Below the pieces are notes generated by a model that worked only from the letters and a program-made list of their open reading frames with translations, did no database searches and was not told where the DNA came from. Source: Diplosphaera chodatii (taxonomy: Eukaryota; Chlorophyta; Trebouxiophyceae; Prasiolales; Stichococcaceae). Taken from it: a stretch of 64,000 nt of DNA. The position numbers and the translations under genes are program-made. Shown here in pieces: positions 33,860-52,576 of this stretch (positions within the stretch are counted from its first letter, which is position 1; every line of letters starts with the position of its first letter). Where the stretch lies: NCBI GenBank assembly GCA_032358165.1, contig JAALGY010000017.1, positions 1,922,001-1,986,000 on the forward strand, in the 5' to 3' direction.

Positions 33860-36800
33860 ATGGCGCCAGTGCCAGACCCTGTGCAGAATGCTACAAGGTG
33901 GCCTGCACGCTGGGTAGCAGCAACCCTGCTCTGTACACCAGTGCACAGTATCCTTGATGATTTCCACCAATTGCTGTGTTCGGGCAGCATGCGGCTCCGC
34001 CCATGCGTCCTTGCGATTGATGCATATACCAGCAATCATGACAGACACCAATGATCATCCACCACTGAATCTGCAGGGTGGCTCTGTGTGTGTTCATTCC
34101 GTGTGTCTTCGGCTATGGCTGTATCCTGTCCTGGGGCGGCGCCACGCCTGGAGCGCAGGTCGTGCAGTATGCCATGGCCTGCAAGTGGGCTGCCATCACC
34201 TCAGTCGTCATCGCACAGGTGAGTGTTGTTCTGCTTCTGGTGCGCTGGCTTCTGCCTGGAGGGTGATATGTTCGGTGCACTTCCAACCTGAGCTTGGTGC
34301 TGTGCAGCCCGTCATTGGGAAGCTGAGCCAGCAAGGCGCAGGTCCGTCCTGCTGTAGCTTGTTGCAGTTTTGTTTGTTGCAGCAGTATGCCATTGAAGAA
34401 ACATGATCCAGCGGACAGTCACCATAGATGTGTACCACTTTGACATGTCAGTCGGATTTGTGGTGCTGCAGAGCGCGTGCTGGGTACCGTCTTGGGAGGC
34501 ACGCTTGGGTACTTGGTATACGAAGTTGGAAGGAAGTTCTGGGATCAGACGTGAGCACCAGAAATGCTACAGGCACTGATCGTCATATGGTGTAGTTCTT
34601 TGGCACTCTACCGCCGTTTGCTGCTATGCTGCATGCCCCGCGGCTTGACACCGCTGTGTTGTCCTGGAACACAGTGTCTCGCAGAAGGACGATGAGATTT
34701 CGCTCAGCTTGGCAGCGGGGGCAGTGGCCTTCTTTGGCAATTGGGCAGGCGCAAGGATGAAGCTGGACTACTCTGCGAAGCTTTTCATAATGACATTCCT
34801 GCTGGTCACATTTGGCGCGCAGCAAGACAGTAAGTTCAGACGCTTACGTTCACCACATGCGGCCCTGGGCACCAGTGCCCTCTCACTCAGGCTCTTGGAT
34901 TGAGGTACACTGTATGAGTGGCATGTCCCCACACTCTAAGAGTTGATGTCCTGCTCTGTGTTTGCAGATGGACTTCTTGTGATGGTGACAAGGATTCTGG
35001 GTATCTGCTCTGGAGTCCTGCTGTCCCTCATCGTTAGCGTAATCGTCTTCCCACGGAGCGCCACCCATGTGAGTGTGTCAGCTTGCCACCGCATGCCGCA
35101 GACTACTTATATACAGAAAGGCTTTGCCGAAGGTGATTCGTCGTCCGATAAAAAGATTTGGGTGCGACAGGAGGCGGTGAAGGAGACTGCGAAGGCATTG
35201 AAGGCACTCTCCGAGCTGAGCTCCCAGGTGTGGGCAGAGGGCATCCGGGACAACCTGCAGCAGGCCGGCGCCTCTGCACCGCCGGCAACCACCAATGGGT
35301 GCGCCAACCATCATGCCATGTGACTGCTTGAAGCAGCCACGCAAGTCAGCACTCTGGGGCAGCTGCAACCCGACGCCAAGTGCACGGCACTCAGCTGGTG
35401 TGGTCCTCACACACTGCTGTTGCTTGACATGGCAGGGATCAGTCACTGGCAGTCGGGCTGGTCAGCGGGCGGTCCAATGCTGACAAGATGACGGCGAACG
35501 AGCAGCTGTGTGAAGAGAAGCTCATGGTCATGTGCGCATCGATGCAGCGTGTTCGTCTGTCGTGCATGACAGATATGCTGGGCATTGTTGAGTACCCCCG
35601 CTGTGCATGATCAGGAGCTTTGACTGGAGGCACCATGCTCAGCATGCCTGCTGCGGTGCAGGTACAATGCCCTGACCAAAGCGGGGGACTTCGTGACGCA
35701 GTCCAAGGGCGAGATATACATCGGCGTGATTGGCAAGCGCGCCCACTTCTGGCCAGGGCTGCCATGGTGGCCTATGGGTGGGACGCATATACTGCTCCAT
35801 CCCTTGAACAAGCAGCACAAACAACAGCGCCTGCTCATACTGTAGCGCAAGCCTTCTGACCATCCTCATGCTACACAGGCCGATGGAGGCTGCCAGCTGA
35901 GGACTTCACCGAGCTGTCGAACTCCATGAAAGCCACTGCACGGCTGCTGTTTGCTCTACACCTCGCATTTGACGAGGTACATAACAGAGGGTGCCACTGT
36001 GCCTGCAAATCAGCCACAGAATGAGCTGATCCTCATGCTGCTGGAGCATGAGGCATTTTGTTGTAACACAATGTCAGCCATGACATGGAGATTCAGGCAC
36101 ATTCTGTCGTTGCATCAGGGGTTTGATGAGGACCTGTTGGCGATGCTGAGGCAGCAGTATCCAGGTGCGTCCACAGATGTTGATGCAGCAGGAGGGCTGC
36201 AAGCCATAACCAACACCTGTAGAGACATAGAGTGCAACAAGGTCGTACAAAATGACGGGTTGGGGCACTTGTCAGCATGGACATATGCGCACAGGTGCGC
36301 TGCTGCCGCACCTGGGAACGCAGGCGCACGGCTGCCTGGCGGACGCCGTGGAGGCCTTCCCAAACCGGCCATTCGTCTCGCCAGCGCACCTGCACCGCTT
36401 CCACCAGGTGAAGGTCCCTGTACTTCACAAGTTCCGGGCAGACTGGGGTGCAGGCATGTCACGTGGCAGGCGGCATGTCAGGATCCTGCCGGTGCTTATA
36501 TGACGTGCGCATCTGCAGGCGGTGGAGGGGCTGCTGGCGATCAGCGACTACCAGCGGCGGCGGGTGTTCAACCGGGTGCGGCCCACGGCGCGGCAGCTGG
36601 ACCGGCTGCGCACCCGCCGCCGCCGCGACGGCGGCGCGTCCCCCTCCAGCGCCGGCACCGCCTCCCCCGCGCACGCCTCGGTGCGCCCCCGCCCCCTCGG
36701 ATGTCCCCCGCTCCGGCCGCCTGAACCCCGCGGCGTCCCGCCTGTGTCATGCCCCGTGCAGCCCTCCACACGTCGGCGTAACTGAAGCTGCCCCGGAAGC

Positions 36801-38370
36801 ATGGCAGTCACAGCAGCTGAAGTTTACATCGCGGTGAGCTCGCCTGGAGGCAGCTCGTGCTCGGCCACCCTCTGCAGGCGGCGAGGACGATGGCGGCGGC
36901 GACGCGCCGGTCGTTTGTGGAGCGCTTCCAGTCGCCGATCGGCAGCCCGCCGGAGCAGGGCGCGCAGGGCCCATCAGCGGGGCCGCCGGCAGCCCACAGC
37001 GCCACCTCCGCTCGGGCCATCGGCCCGCCTCCGGCCAGCAGCTCGGGCGCAGCTCGTGCCGAGTCAGCAGGTGTGGAGCTGCAACCTGCTGCAAGGCACA
37101 GCACGTGTGCTTGACCTGAGCAGTGTCACCAGGACACCACAATCAATGCCTTTTGGCCTGTGCCTGAGGTCTGTTCCAAAGCGGGTGCGCGGCTGCCTCA
37201 CCTGGTCTCAACGCCACTCGTAGATGCAGAGTCGTTGATTGAGGCGAAGGCAGCGCAGCGGTCGCCATTTGAGGCATTCCAGCATCTGCCACCTGACCTG
37301 CGAATCACAGTCGGCAGCCCCACAGAGGTGAGTGTGCAAAAGTGGACAGTACGTGTGTTTCTTGCCGTGACACCTTGACCACCACCCAGCGGGCTTTGAG
37401 GACATAGTCAGGGGTTGCAGGCCGGCCCTCTGCATGTGGCCTGCTCCACAGTCCGGCAGGTGTCGCACGAGCCTGAGTTCTGCACTGCAGTCGGTTATGA
37501 GTGTTCCGCCACGAGGGCAGTCACCTGAGCGGGACGAGTCTCGGCGTCAGGCTTCAAGTGTGCACATGGAGACATCCACCGGACGTGACAAGCCGCCCCG
37601 CATGTCTGCAGTGCACTCACAGTCGCTGCGCGTCACAGACGTAAGCATTGTGTCAGTGCAGACCATCGTGTGCGCCTCTTGCCTTTAGAGGTGTGTCGTT
37701 TCTTATGCACCGATTCATTGATAGAGACGCGGCATACCGCAAGCAGCTGATGGGCAACAAGTGCCTGCAGGATGGCCGGCTTGACATCAAGCTGCGGCGG
37801 CTGCCCTCAGAGCAGCTATTAGTCTTCCCAGATACGGCTGCAGGGTACATCTCCCAGGTGCGCACACGTGCTGGTATCGTCCTTACTGATTTAATAAAAA
37901 AATTGGTGGTTTTCATTGGATTTTTCTTAATTTATTATTTATAATAATATTTAATTTAATCATTGTTATCATCATTACTATGATTTATTAGTTTGCTGTT
38001 GTAATTATGATTTGCTATTCTCAGAAATATATTTACCTTGTTTGCTGCAGGTCCGCTTCTACAGCTTCCAGTTCCTGTGCAGCGAGCTGGCGGAGGAGGT
38101 GCAGGAGGTGGGTCCCTGAGTCAACACAAGCAAGGTTTTATTGCAAAGCCGGTCTGCAATGTTGGCAGGCGTTGCCGTTCACCTGCGATCTGTCCAAGGT
38201 CCGTGTGACCTACCTCATATGTAAATTTCTATGTGTTGAGCGCTGCCTCATGCGCACATTGCTGGGAACGTCATTCACTTGACGCACGCACGTCAAGTGT
38301 CGTGCAGTTGCACGAGGTGCTGGGCGACCTGTTGGACCGGCTGCCGGACGGCGGCGTGTTCCCCGCCTGA
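33860..38370 (+). CDS. ALMT/FUSC-like anion channel or exporter, large
   Basis: Exons 33860-33897, 34077-34218, 34308-34341, 34472-34550, 34675-34829 and 34968-35068 join cleanly and encode the membrane half: VALCVFIPCVFGYGCIL, KWAAITSVVIAQPVIGKL, ERVLGTVLGGTLGYLVYEV, LAAGAVAFFGNWAG, KLFIMTFLLVTFGAQ and ILGICSGVLLSLIVSVIVFP. This hairpin order and the WAxxT-VV and LG-T-GG motifs fit the ALMT/FUSC superfamily. A soluble helical half follows with AVKETAKALKALSELSSQ, YNALTKAGDFVTQSKGEIYI, WPGLPWWPMGG, ELSNSMKATARLLFALHLAF and the last exons 38051-38107 and 38308-38370 (FYSFQFLCSELAEEVQELH, LGDLLDRL). Pro/Ser/Arg-rich insertions around 36,540-37,600 are provisional. The substrate (malate or another anion) is unknown. 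Confidence 0.8.
37886..38046. other. AT-rich island inside an intron of the channel gene
   Basis: The intron 37858-38050 starts GTGCGC and ends CTGCAG like its neighbours, but from about 37886 it turns almost entirely A and T (TTAATTTATTATTTATAATA and similar). No other stretch of this length in the window has this composition. Confidence 0.85.
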
Positions 38371-39223
38371 GGAGCATCTTGTCTAGTCATAATTGTGGCT
38401 GAAGCAATACAAGCTGGAGCACTACAAAGTCGGGAAGCTTTCCAGCTTGGCTGAAACCAAACGTGGATGCTGTCCTGCCGTAAGTACACAGTGACCACGA
38501 TGAGGGCGTGACAAGAAATCGCTGCCAGCATACCTTGAGATTCTTCTCAACCATTCAAAACATGCGGCTGGGCGTCACCTAGTTCAGACACCAGAAAGCA
38601 TGGCACGTCCCTCGAGTCAGTTCATGTCAAACATGCCGTCGTGCAGCACAGTTGACATGTCCAGGATACACCGACGCTAAAGGCAGCAGAAAGGAATGGC
38701 GTGCCACATGCTTGCCGGCGCAGTTGCAACTGCATTTGTTGTTAGGGCGATGTGCGTGAACAGCATGCGCACCCATATGGCATTGCAGTTGGAAGCATCA
38801 CTGGTGCATGCACTCTAGTGCGGACGACAGTGAGTTACGTGAAGCATGACTCTCGATTCGACATGACAAGAGCTTGAAACCAATAAGCACAGACAGTTAA
38901 TTTGTGCCATAGCCACTGCTTGGCGTCACTTGACCAGATAAACTTGGTGCTGCAGCGCACAGATGAGAAACCAGTGGCAAACTTTGTCACACGATGCCAG
39001 CACACCATCAGAGCTGCACGCATGATGCCTGTATCTTCAGCTGAACGGACCCAATTGGCAAAGATTTGATATACGTTTGTAGGCGCCACATGACTGTGGC
39101 CTCTTCCCAGGCGTGCGAGCATTTGCTTCCTCCTGCTGCTGCCAATGCTGCAGGTGATGAGCATCAAGGCCAGCGGCACTTGTCGAGGGTGGCTCTCTAA
39201 CTCTTGGTGTAGCTACGTAGAGT
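38371..39223. other. convergent intergenic region, no gene seen
   Basis: About 850 bp between the stops of the channel gene and the JmjC gene, which converge. No open frame with protein character on either strand. Confidence 0.5.
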
Positions 39224-46960
<7,737 letters not shown>

Positions 46961-47573
46961 CTGCGAGGCGCCAGCACACAGGTGAGACGACAGCCGCGGT
47001 GATAATTAAGGTCCACATGATCGCTGCCAGGAGCATGCCACCGCCGCTTGCTGCAGTCAGAGGTCTCAGGAGAGTCGCAGGCAATGGCCGGGTGCAGTTC
47101 ACACCCAACCGCTGGTCAGCCCCTGGACTCGTGCGATCCTGAGTGTCTTGCCCTATGACTTGGCGGACACAGCAGGTGCATATGGCGAGGCGCGCCGACA
47201 GCTGCTACTAGAGCTGCGCTGTGTTTGCGAGGCGTAGCTCTTGTGACGCCAGGCCGGCAGCTGACATGGTGCACCTGCCACGAGGCAGAGTCACAACCCA
47301 CCACAGCGCATGCGGCTCGCAGCATGAAGGCGGGCTGGCTGCAGGTCTCATACCCTAACGCAGTAATACACTTGACGCAGAGCGGAACCGCCGGGGGGGA
47401 GGCTCCCAGCCGCGAGCACCCAGCGTGTCGAAAGTGCACGTGCTGGGACAGTCGAACACTCAGGCGAGAGTGGAAAGTGGTACCACCGAGAAGCCAGCGG
47501 CCCTGGCGGCCTGCGTCAGCTCTCTGTCTCGCGTGCTGCTGAACTGAGGGGCGTGATCGCCGTTTGTGCAGGT

Positions 47574-47744
47574 TCAGCCGCCTGCACTTGCACTCTTCGT
47601 CAGCAACTTGGGACGCACCTTCAGCTGCCGCCGGGCGGCCGCCTTGGCTCGGTCCTGCTCAACAGCCCGGCGCTTCTCACGAGCGGCTTCGGCCCTTTGC
47701 TGGAGTTGTATCCTGAGAAGGTCTCGGTCTAGTTCACGGCTCAT
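47574..47744 (-). CDS. small coiled-coil ORF (56 aa) or first exon of the JmjC gene
   Basis: ATG at 47744 opens a Glu/Arg/Ala-rich helix (MSRELDRDLLRIQLQQRAEA, REKRRAVEQDRAKAAARRQL) that ends at a TGA at 47574. There is also a GTGCGT donor after AAG at 47619. Splicing from there to the JmjN exon at 46960 keeps phase 0, but needs an intron of about 660 bp, longer than most here. The composition is clearly protein-like. I cannot tell whether it is a separate small protein or the start of the demethylase. Confidence 0.5.
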   Translation of the reverse strand: MSRELDRDLLRIQLQQRAEAAREKRRAVEQDRAKAAARRQLKVRPKLLTKSASAGG

Positions 47745-47917
47745 TTCGACGAAACGAAGAGTAACTGCCCATTACCACTGCCGTGCTGCCGTGTGGCGGC
47801 CAGCCCTGGCAGTCGCGCACACACGTTCGGCAGTCAACGCAGCTGTGCTGTACGCGTTTGTGCCAGCTTGTGTATCTGGACATCCCAGGCGCGCATCACA
47901 TCGACTTTGGGCAGCCG

Positions 47918-49082
47918 GAATCTCGAAGACTACCAAATTGGTGCCGAAAGCACCTGGCAAACCCCTTGTTAGCGGGCTGGCGCACCTGCTCGATCGACCG
48001 AATGTCCTACATGACGCTCGCCTACCGCTGAGGTCTGTGACCAGTGTCTGCAGCACCGATGGCGCCGGTGCTGTTGGGAGTCTGAGCAGTACCGTGCAGG
48101 CCAGCCAGGTGCAATAGCTGATAAGCCTAAATCGTGATGGCTCGTCCACAGAAACGGACGTGTGACTGTCCGCCAGTCCTCCTGGTGCGTGTCCCTCGCC
48201 TCATGCACCCAATGCTTAGCACACAGGCTGGAGATGGCAAAATTGTTGCAGTGGTACGCATTCGCTCGTCATGGTGGGGGCGTGCACCGCTGATCGGACT
48301 GACTGTGTTCCTGCAGATAGTGATATTCGTAACCGTGCTGGCTGGCTACACGCTGTTCTTGCACGAGCGCCTTGCTTTCGATGTGCGGTGCTCGCGTACA
48401 TCTGTCATGCTGGCCTGCTGTTGTTGCTGCTTGCCTATACTGTCCGCGCCTGTGGCTATAATGACGGCATGATGTTGCGCAGGCATCACGGCCAGCGCAC
48501 GCGGATAATGGGGAAACATCAATACCGCACAGCCAGGTTCCAGCAGGATCATTGCACCGCTGCTATGCTTTCCGGTCATGGCTGGTAGTCGCGACACTGT
48601 TGAATGACAACGTTCAACTGCCGGACGGCTGCATCTGCAGCGAGCGGACAGTCTGCAAGATGGTGATGGCGGTATGGGTTCTACAACATCTTTGGTGCGA
48701 CGAACGGCAGACTTGGCCGCCGAGGTGGCTGGACTGGCTCGTCAGCTGGAGGAGAAGCAGGCTCGCCTGCAGAAGAACCAGGTCCGTAATTGCACGGTTA
48801 TTTAGCGGGCAAAACTAGCATGAGGACTGACGGTATGCCACAAGCTGGGGCCTGACCAGTCGTTCTCATTCTGCCACTGCTGATGCCACGCAGGTGGTGC
48901 GGCCACTGCTGGTCGACAAGGCAGCACAGCAGCAGCCACAAAAGCAGCAGGAACAGCAGCAGCAGCAGCGGCGGCGGGAACAGCAGCAGCAACAGCAGCA
49001 ACAGCAGCAGGAGCAGCGGGCTGGCAAGGACCAGTCACAACCTGCTGCTACTGATGCCCCGGCAGAAGACTGGCAGCAGTGA
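47918..49082 (+). CDS. single-pass membrane protein with coiled coil and poly-Gln tail (5' end unresolved)
   Basis: Unrecognised. A frame ending STVQASQ at about 48111 joins in phase to an exon at about 48316 encoding one transmembrane segment (IVIFVTVLAGYTLFLHERLA), then to an exon at about 48640 (RADSLQDGDGGMGSTTS followed by the coiled coil LAAEVAGLARQLEEKQARLQ), then to the last exon from about 48894 (VVRPLLVDKAAQQQ) with long Gln/Arg runs and the end APAEDWQQ. The upstream part reads KLVPKAPGKPLVSGLAHLLD. I did not find an initiating ATG. Possibly a tethering or membrane-scaffold protein. Confidence 0.5.
48907..49018 (+). repeat. CAG-rich microsatellite inside coding sequence
   Basis: Imperfect CAG/CAA/CGG repeats encode a Gln-rich tract interrupted by Arg. 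Reads as coding in one frame to the stop at 49082. Confidence 0.8.
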
Positions 49083-49285
49083 GCCCTGACAACACGCTTA
49101 CACAGCTCGCCTCGTGGGCTTCACGCATAGTGCCATCCTGCTGCTGAGCTTGCGCAGCTCACCTCGTCGGCTTCATGCACAGTGTACTGCAAAGTTTCCT
49201 GCTGCCAAGACGATCGCCAGCTATGCTTGGATTACTGCCGCCTGCTTTTGGGCAATCGGCAACTGCGCGAGCGTTCGTGCTGCAG

Positions 49286-51721
49286 ACGGCAGCAGGCGGT
49301 GGTGGGGGCCATGCGCCACGCTTGGGGCGGCTACGTGCAGTACGCCTGGGGCCACGATGAGCTGGACCCGGTGGCCAAGGTCGGCAAGGACGACTTCGGC
49401 GGCGTGGGCGCCACGATCGTCGACAGCCTGGACACCCTGTGGCTCATGGGCCTCAAGGACGAGTTCAAGGCGGCACGCGACTGGACAGCCAACAACCTGT
49501 CCTTCAGCACGTAAGCCCCTTGCTTCCCTCCAAAAACGTGCTCATCCGCATCACAGTCGATGGTTACTGGACAGGCTGCAGCAGCAGCAGCCTGTCACAC
49601 CGTCTAAGCAGCAGATGTTCAGATGCTGGAGAGGGCTGACACCTCGTTGGCTTGGTGGCCGCAGCAACCATGACTCGTCGGTGTTCGAGACCACCATCCG
49701 GGTGGTGGGCGGCCTGCTGGCAGCGCACGACCTCAGCGGCGACGCCATGTTTGCCAGGCGGTGCGACGATCTTGAGCACCCACACTTGCCTTCCCACGGA
49801 TGCCGCACAGACATCCGCTTGTGGACCATTGTTGACTTCGTGCAGGGCCCCCAGGTGGCCACCTGCTGCGCTGAGACGGGGTTTTCGTGCCGTGATGCAG
49901 TGCCCAGGAGATCGGGGACCTGCTGATGTTCGCATTCACCTCACGGAGCGGCATCCCATTTGGCACCGTCAACCTGAAAACCCTGCGGTCCTATACCCCC
50001 TCCTGGTCCGGAGGCGCTTCAGGTGGTTCCTCTGTCATCTTAGGTCTCTGTCTCTTGCAACGCCAGCTATGCCGGTGGCTGCACAAACTTGCAGCCCTCG
50101 CGCGCCTTGTTGCCCTGGTCGTGCCGCTGGCTGCAGCTGCTTCGCTCCACACAGGCCTGGCGGAGTTTGGCAGCGAGCAGCTGGAGTTCATCAAGCTCAG
50201 CGACTGGACCGGCAACGCCACATATGCCCGACTGGTCGAGGGCAACATAGCACTCATGCATGACAAGTACCCAGACAAGGTGCGTACCTTGCCGAAGCTA
50301 CCAGCCATTGATCCTAGGGTCCACAGCCTTGCTGAGGTTTGAGGCGGGTCTTGGTCGTTGGGTTGCTGGCATTTCGACTGACACTCGCATACGATATCAT
50401 GCTGCAGGGGCTGCTGCCATACTATATCAGCGCAGATGACGGGCACCTCCAGAATAATCACATCACGTTTGGGGCAATGGGGGACAGCTACTACGAGTAC
50501 TTGCTGAAGGTGAGGCTTTGCCACCTGAGCTGCTGTCCCACGGCGCAGTATGGTGCTTGCGAGGCAGCTGCTTTCATGTTTATAATGGTCCTCAGCTCCA
50601 GCCTACGTCTGACAACTACTCATCTGCAGTTGGGTGCACTCGGCAGGTGTGGTTGTTGAAAGGCAAGAAGGACGATATGTACCGTGCCATGTGGGAGAAG
50701 GCGATGGACGAGGCTGCCGCCCAGCTCATCTTCAACAAGGGCAACCTGACGTACATTGCCGAGCTCCAGAAGTGCGCCCGCTGCTTTGTTGCATGTTCTG
50801 ATCCGAGCATGTGCAGCTCGCCAGAGCAAAGCTGGCTTGCCCTACCTTATCCTGCTGCTTCGCGGTGAGGTAGACATCTGATGCTCGCCGCCTGCAGCGG
50901 GCAGCCATACCACAAGATGGACCACCTGGCGTGCTTTGCGCCAGCCATGCTGGCGCTCGGCGCGAAGTATGGCGCCGTCACGGGGGGGAAGGCAGACATG
51001 TACATGCAGCTGGCCCGCAACCTGACGGAAACCTGCTACCAGATGTATGCTCGGCAGCCGACAGGTGGCTGCCAGATGTATTCCCTGCCAGGCACACCGT
51101 CCAGACATGCCTGGCCACACACCTGCTGCGCTGAAGGGTGGGGTTGAGCACAGACCATCGCCTCATGGTAATGTCGTCGCAGGGCTGGCGCCAGAACTGG
51201 TGCTGTTTGACGGCGACGCCATGGCGGCAGGCGCAATGCACAACCTGCTGCGCCCAGAGACGGTTGAGGCCCTTTTTGTGCTGTGGCGCACGACGGGCGA
51301 CGAGCTGTACCGGCGCCAGGGCTGGAGCATCTTCCAGGCCTTCGAAAAGCACTGCAAGGTGCTCCTCACAGCCTGCAGCTATCCGTCAAGTTGCTCATGT
51401 TTGGTAACACAGCATGTCGGGCTGTTCTGGCTGGTCCCTCTATTGCTGGACACACAACGAGATCTAGCACATCGAACTGCACTGCAGGTGGAGGCCGGGT
51501 ACGCGGGTCTTCGGGATGTGACGACGCTGCCAGTGCAGCATGATGACAAGCAGCAGTCCTTCTTCTTAGCGGAGACGCTCAAGTACCTGTACCTGCTGTT
51601 CGGGCCCACTGATGTGCTGTCGCTAGACGAGTATGTGCTGAACACCGAGGCGCATCCCCTCAGGAAGGTGCCCGACTTCAAGAGCACCTACCGGACAACT
51701 ACTTCAGGAAACACAAGATGA
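49286..51721 (+). CDS. GH47 class I alpha-1,2-mannosidase (N-terminal exon not found)
   Basis: Trims alpha-1,2-linked mannose from N-glycans in the ER/Golgi. Exons 49286-49510, 49665-49760, 49901-50022, 50155-50279, 50408-50509, 50647-50771, 50898-51064, 51183-51358 and 51488-51721 keep frame. Motifs in order: [96 protein letters not shown] (catalytic Glu region), [19 protein letters not shown] and LNTEAHPLR with the calcium-binding Thr. The QQSFF form resembles Golgi-type rather than ER-type enzymes by recall. The exon with the expected cytoplasmic tail and signal anchor lies upstream of 49286 but was not identified. Confidence 0.93.
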
Positions 51722-52576
51722 TTGGTTTATGCTGTGGATCTAGCGACATCTGATGTTGGAATGTGGGTTGGCGTCGGCAGATGCTATGCAAGACGGCATC
51801 AAGCTTGGCATCAAGTAAGTAGGTCAGTGTGGCACCTATCACTGTACATGTGTGTTATATGCCGTGAGCGTGTGCTCACACCCATGTGGCCTTAGTTGCA
51901 CATTGTCACGGTTGAGGTGTGCATGGAACTGTGCCGGCATGGTTACTCATCCTGTGTGCTGCTGCCGATGCACTGATGGTGTGTGCGCTCGAGCGCTGGT
52001 GCGGCACGGTGCCTGCTCGGTTCCGTAAACCAGCAGCAAAGTGATGATGATGGTTGTCAGTGGGACCAGCAGATGGCCGTCGCATGGAGTTCTGTACGGT
52101 AGACATATCACATCTGATATGTTGGGCCGTCCACTTCCAGCTGCCTGGCTGGGGGAACATAGAGTCCGTCCGGATCTTAGAACACGGCAACTGCACTGTC
52201 TGGTACTGATCGCCCACTCACTCTCTCGCACGTTTCCGCTGGTCAAGGTGCCGGGCGCCTCGCCCGGGGACGATCAACAATCTACCCTATCAGCACGACG
52301 CTCGCGTACAGTCCCAGCATTGCCCGCACCGACTCACAGCAGGTGATCTCCGTCACAACCTGACCTACTGCAGATCCAGCTGCTTGCCGTGCATGACCCG
52401 CCGACCGGACCCCCGTGCTGAATTAATTGTATGTGCAGACAGTAATGGTGGGCTGCTGCGCCGCAAGACCCTTGCCAGCATGTCAGATGTGCGTCTTCTG
52501 CTGTGCACCGCAGTTTTGAAGCGGGTCTGCCACCTAATGCGTGCCCGCCGCATGCTGCAGGCCTTCACAGGCAGCC
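51722..52576. other. intergenic region, no gene supported
   Basis: About 850 bp between two plus-strand genes. A short frame near 52375-52430 may be an exon of the next gene, but nothing confirms it. Confidence 0.45.

Noticed and set aside
51488..51721. QQSFF in place of MESFF in the mannosidase as a lost catalytic residue
   Set aside because: By recall, Golgi-type GH47 enzymes also carry QQSFF; the catalytic Glu and calcium Thr motifs are intact.
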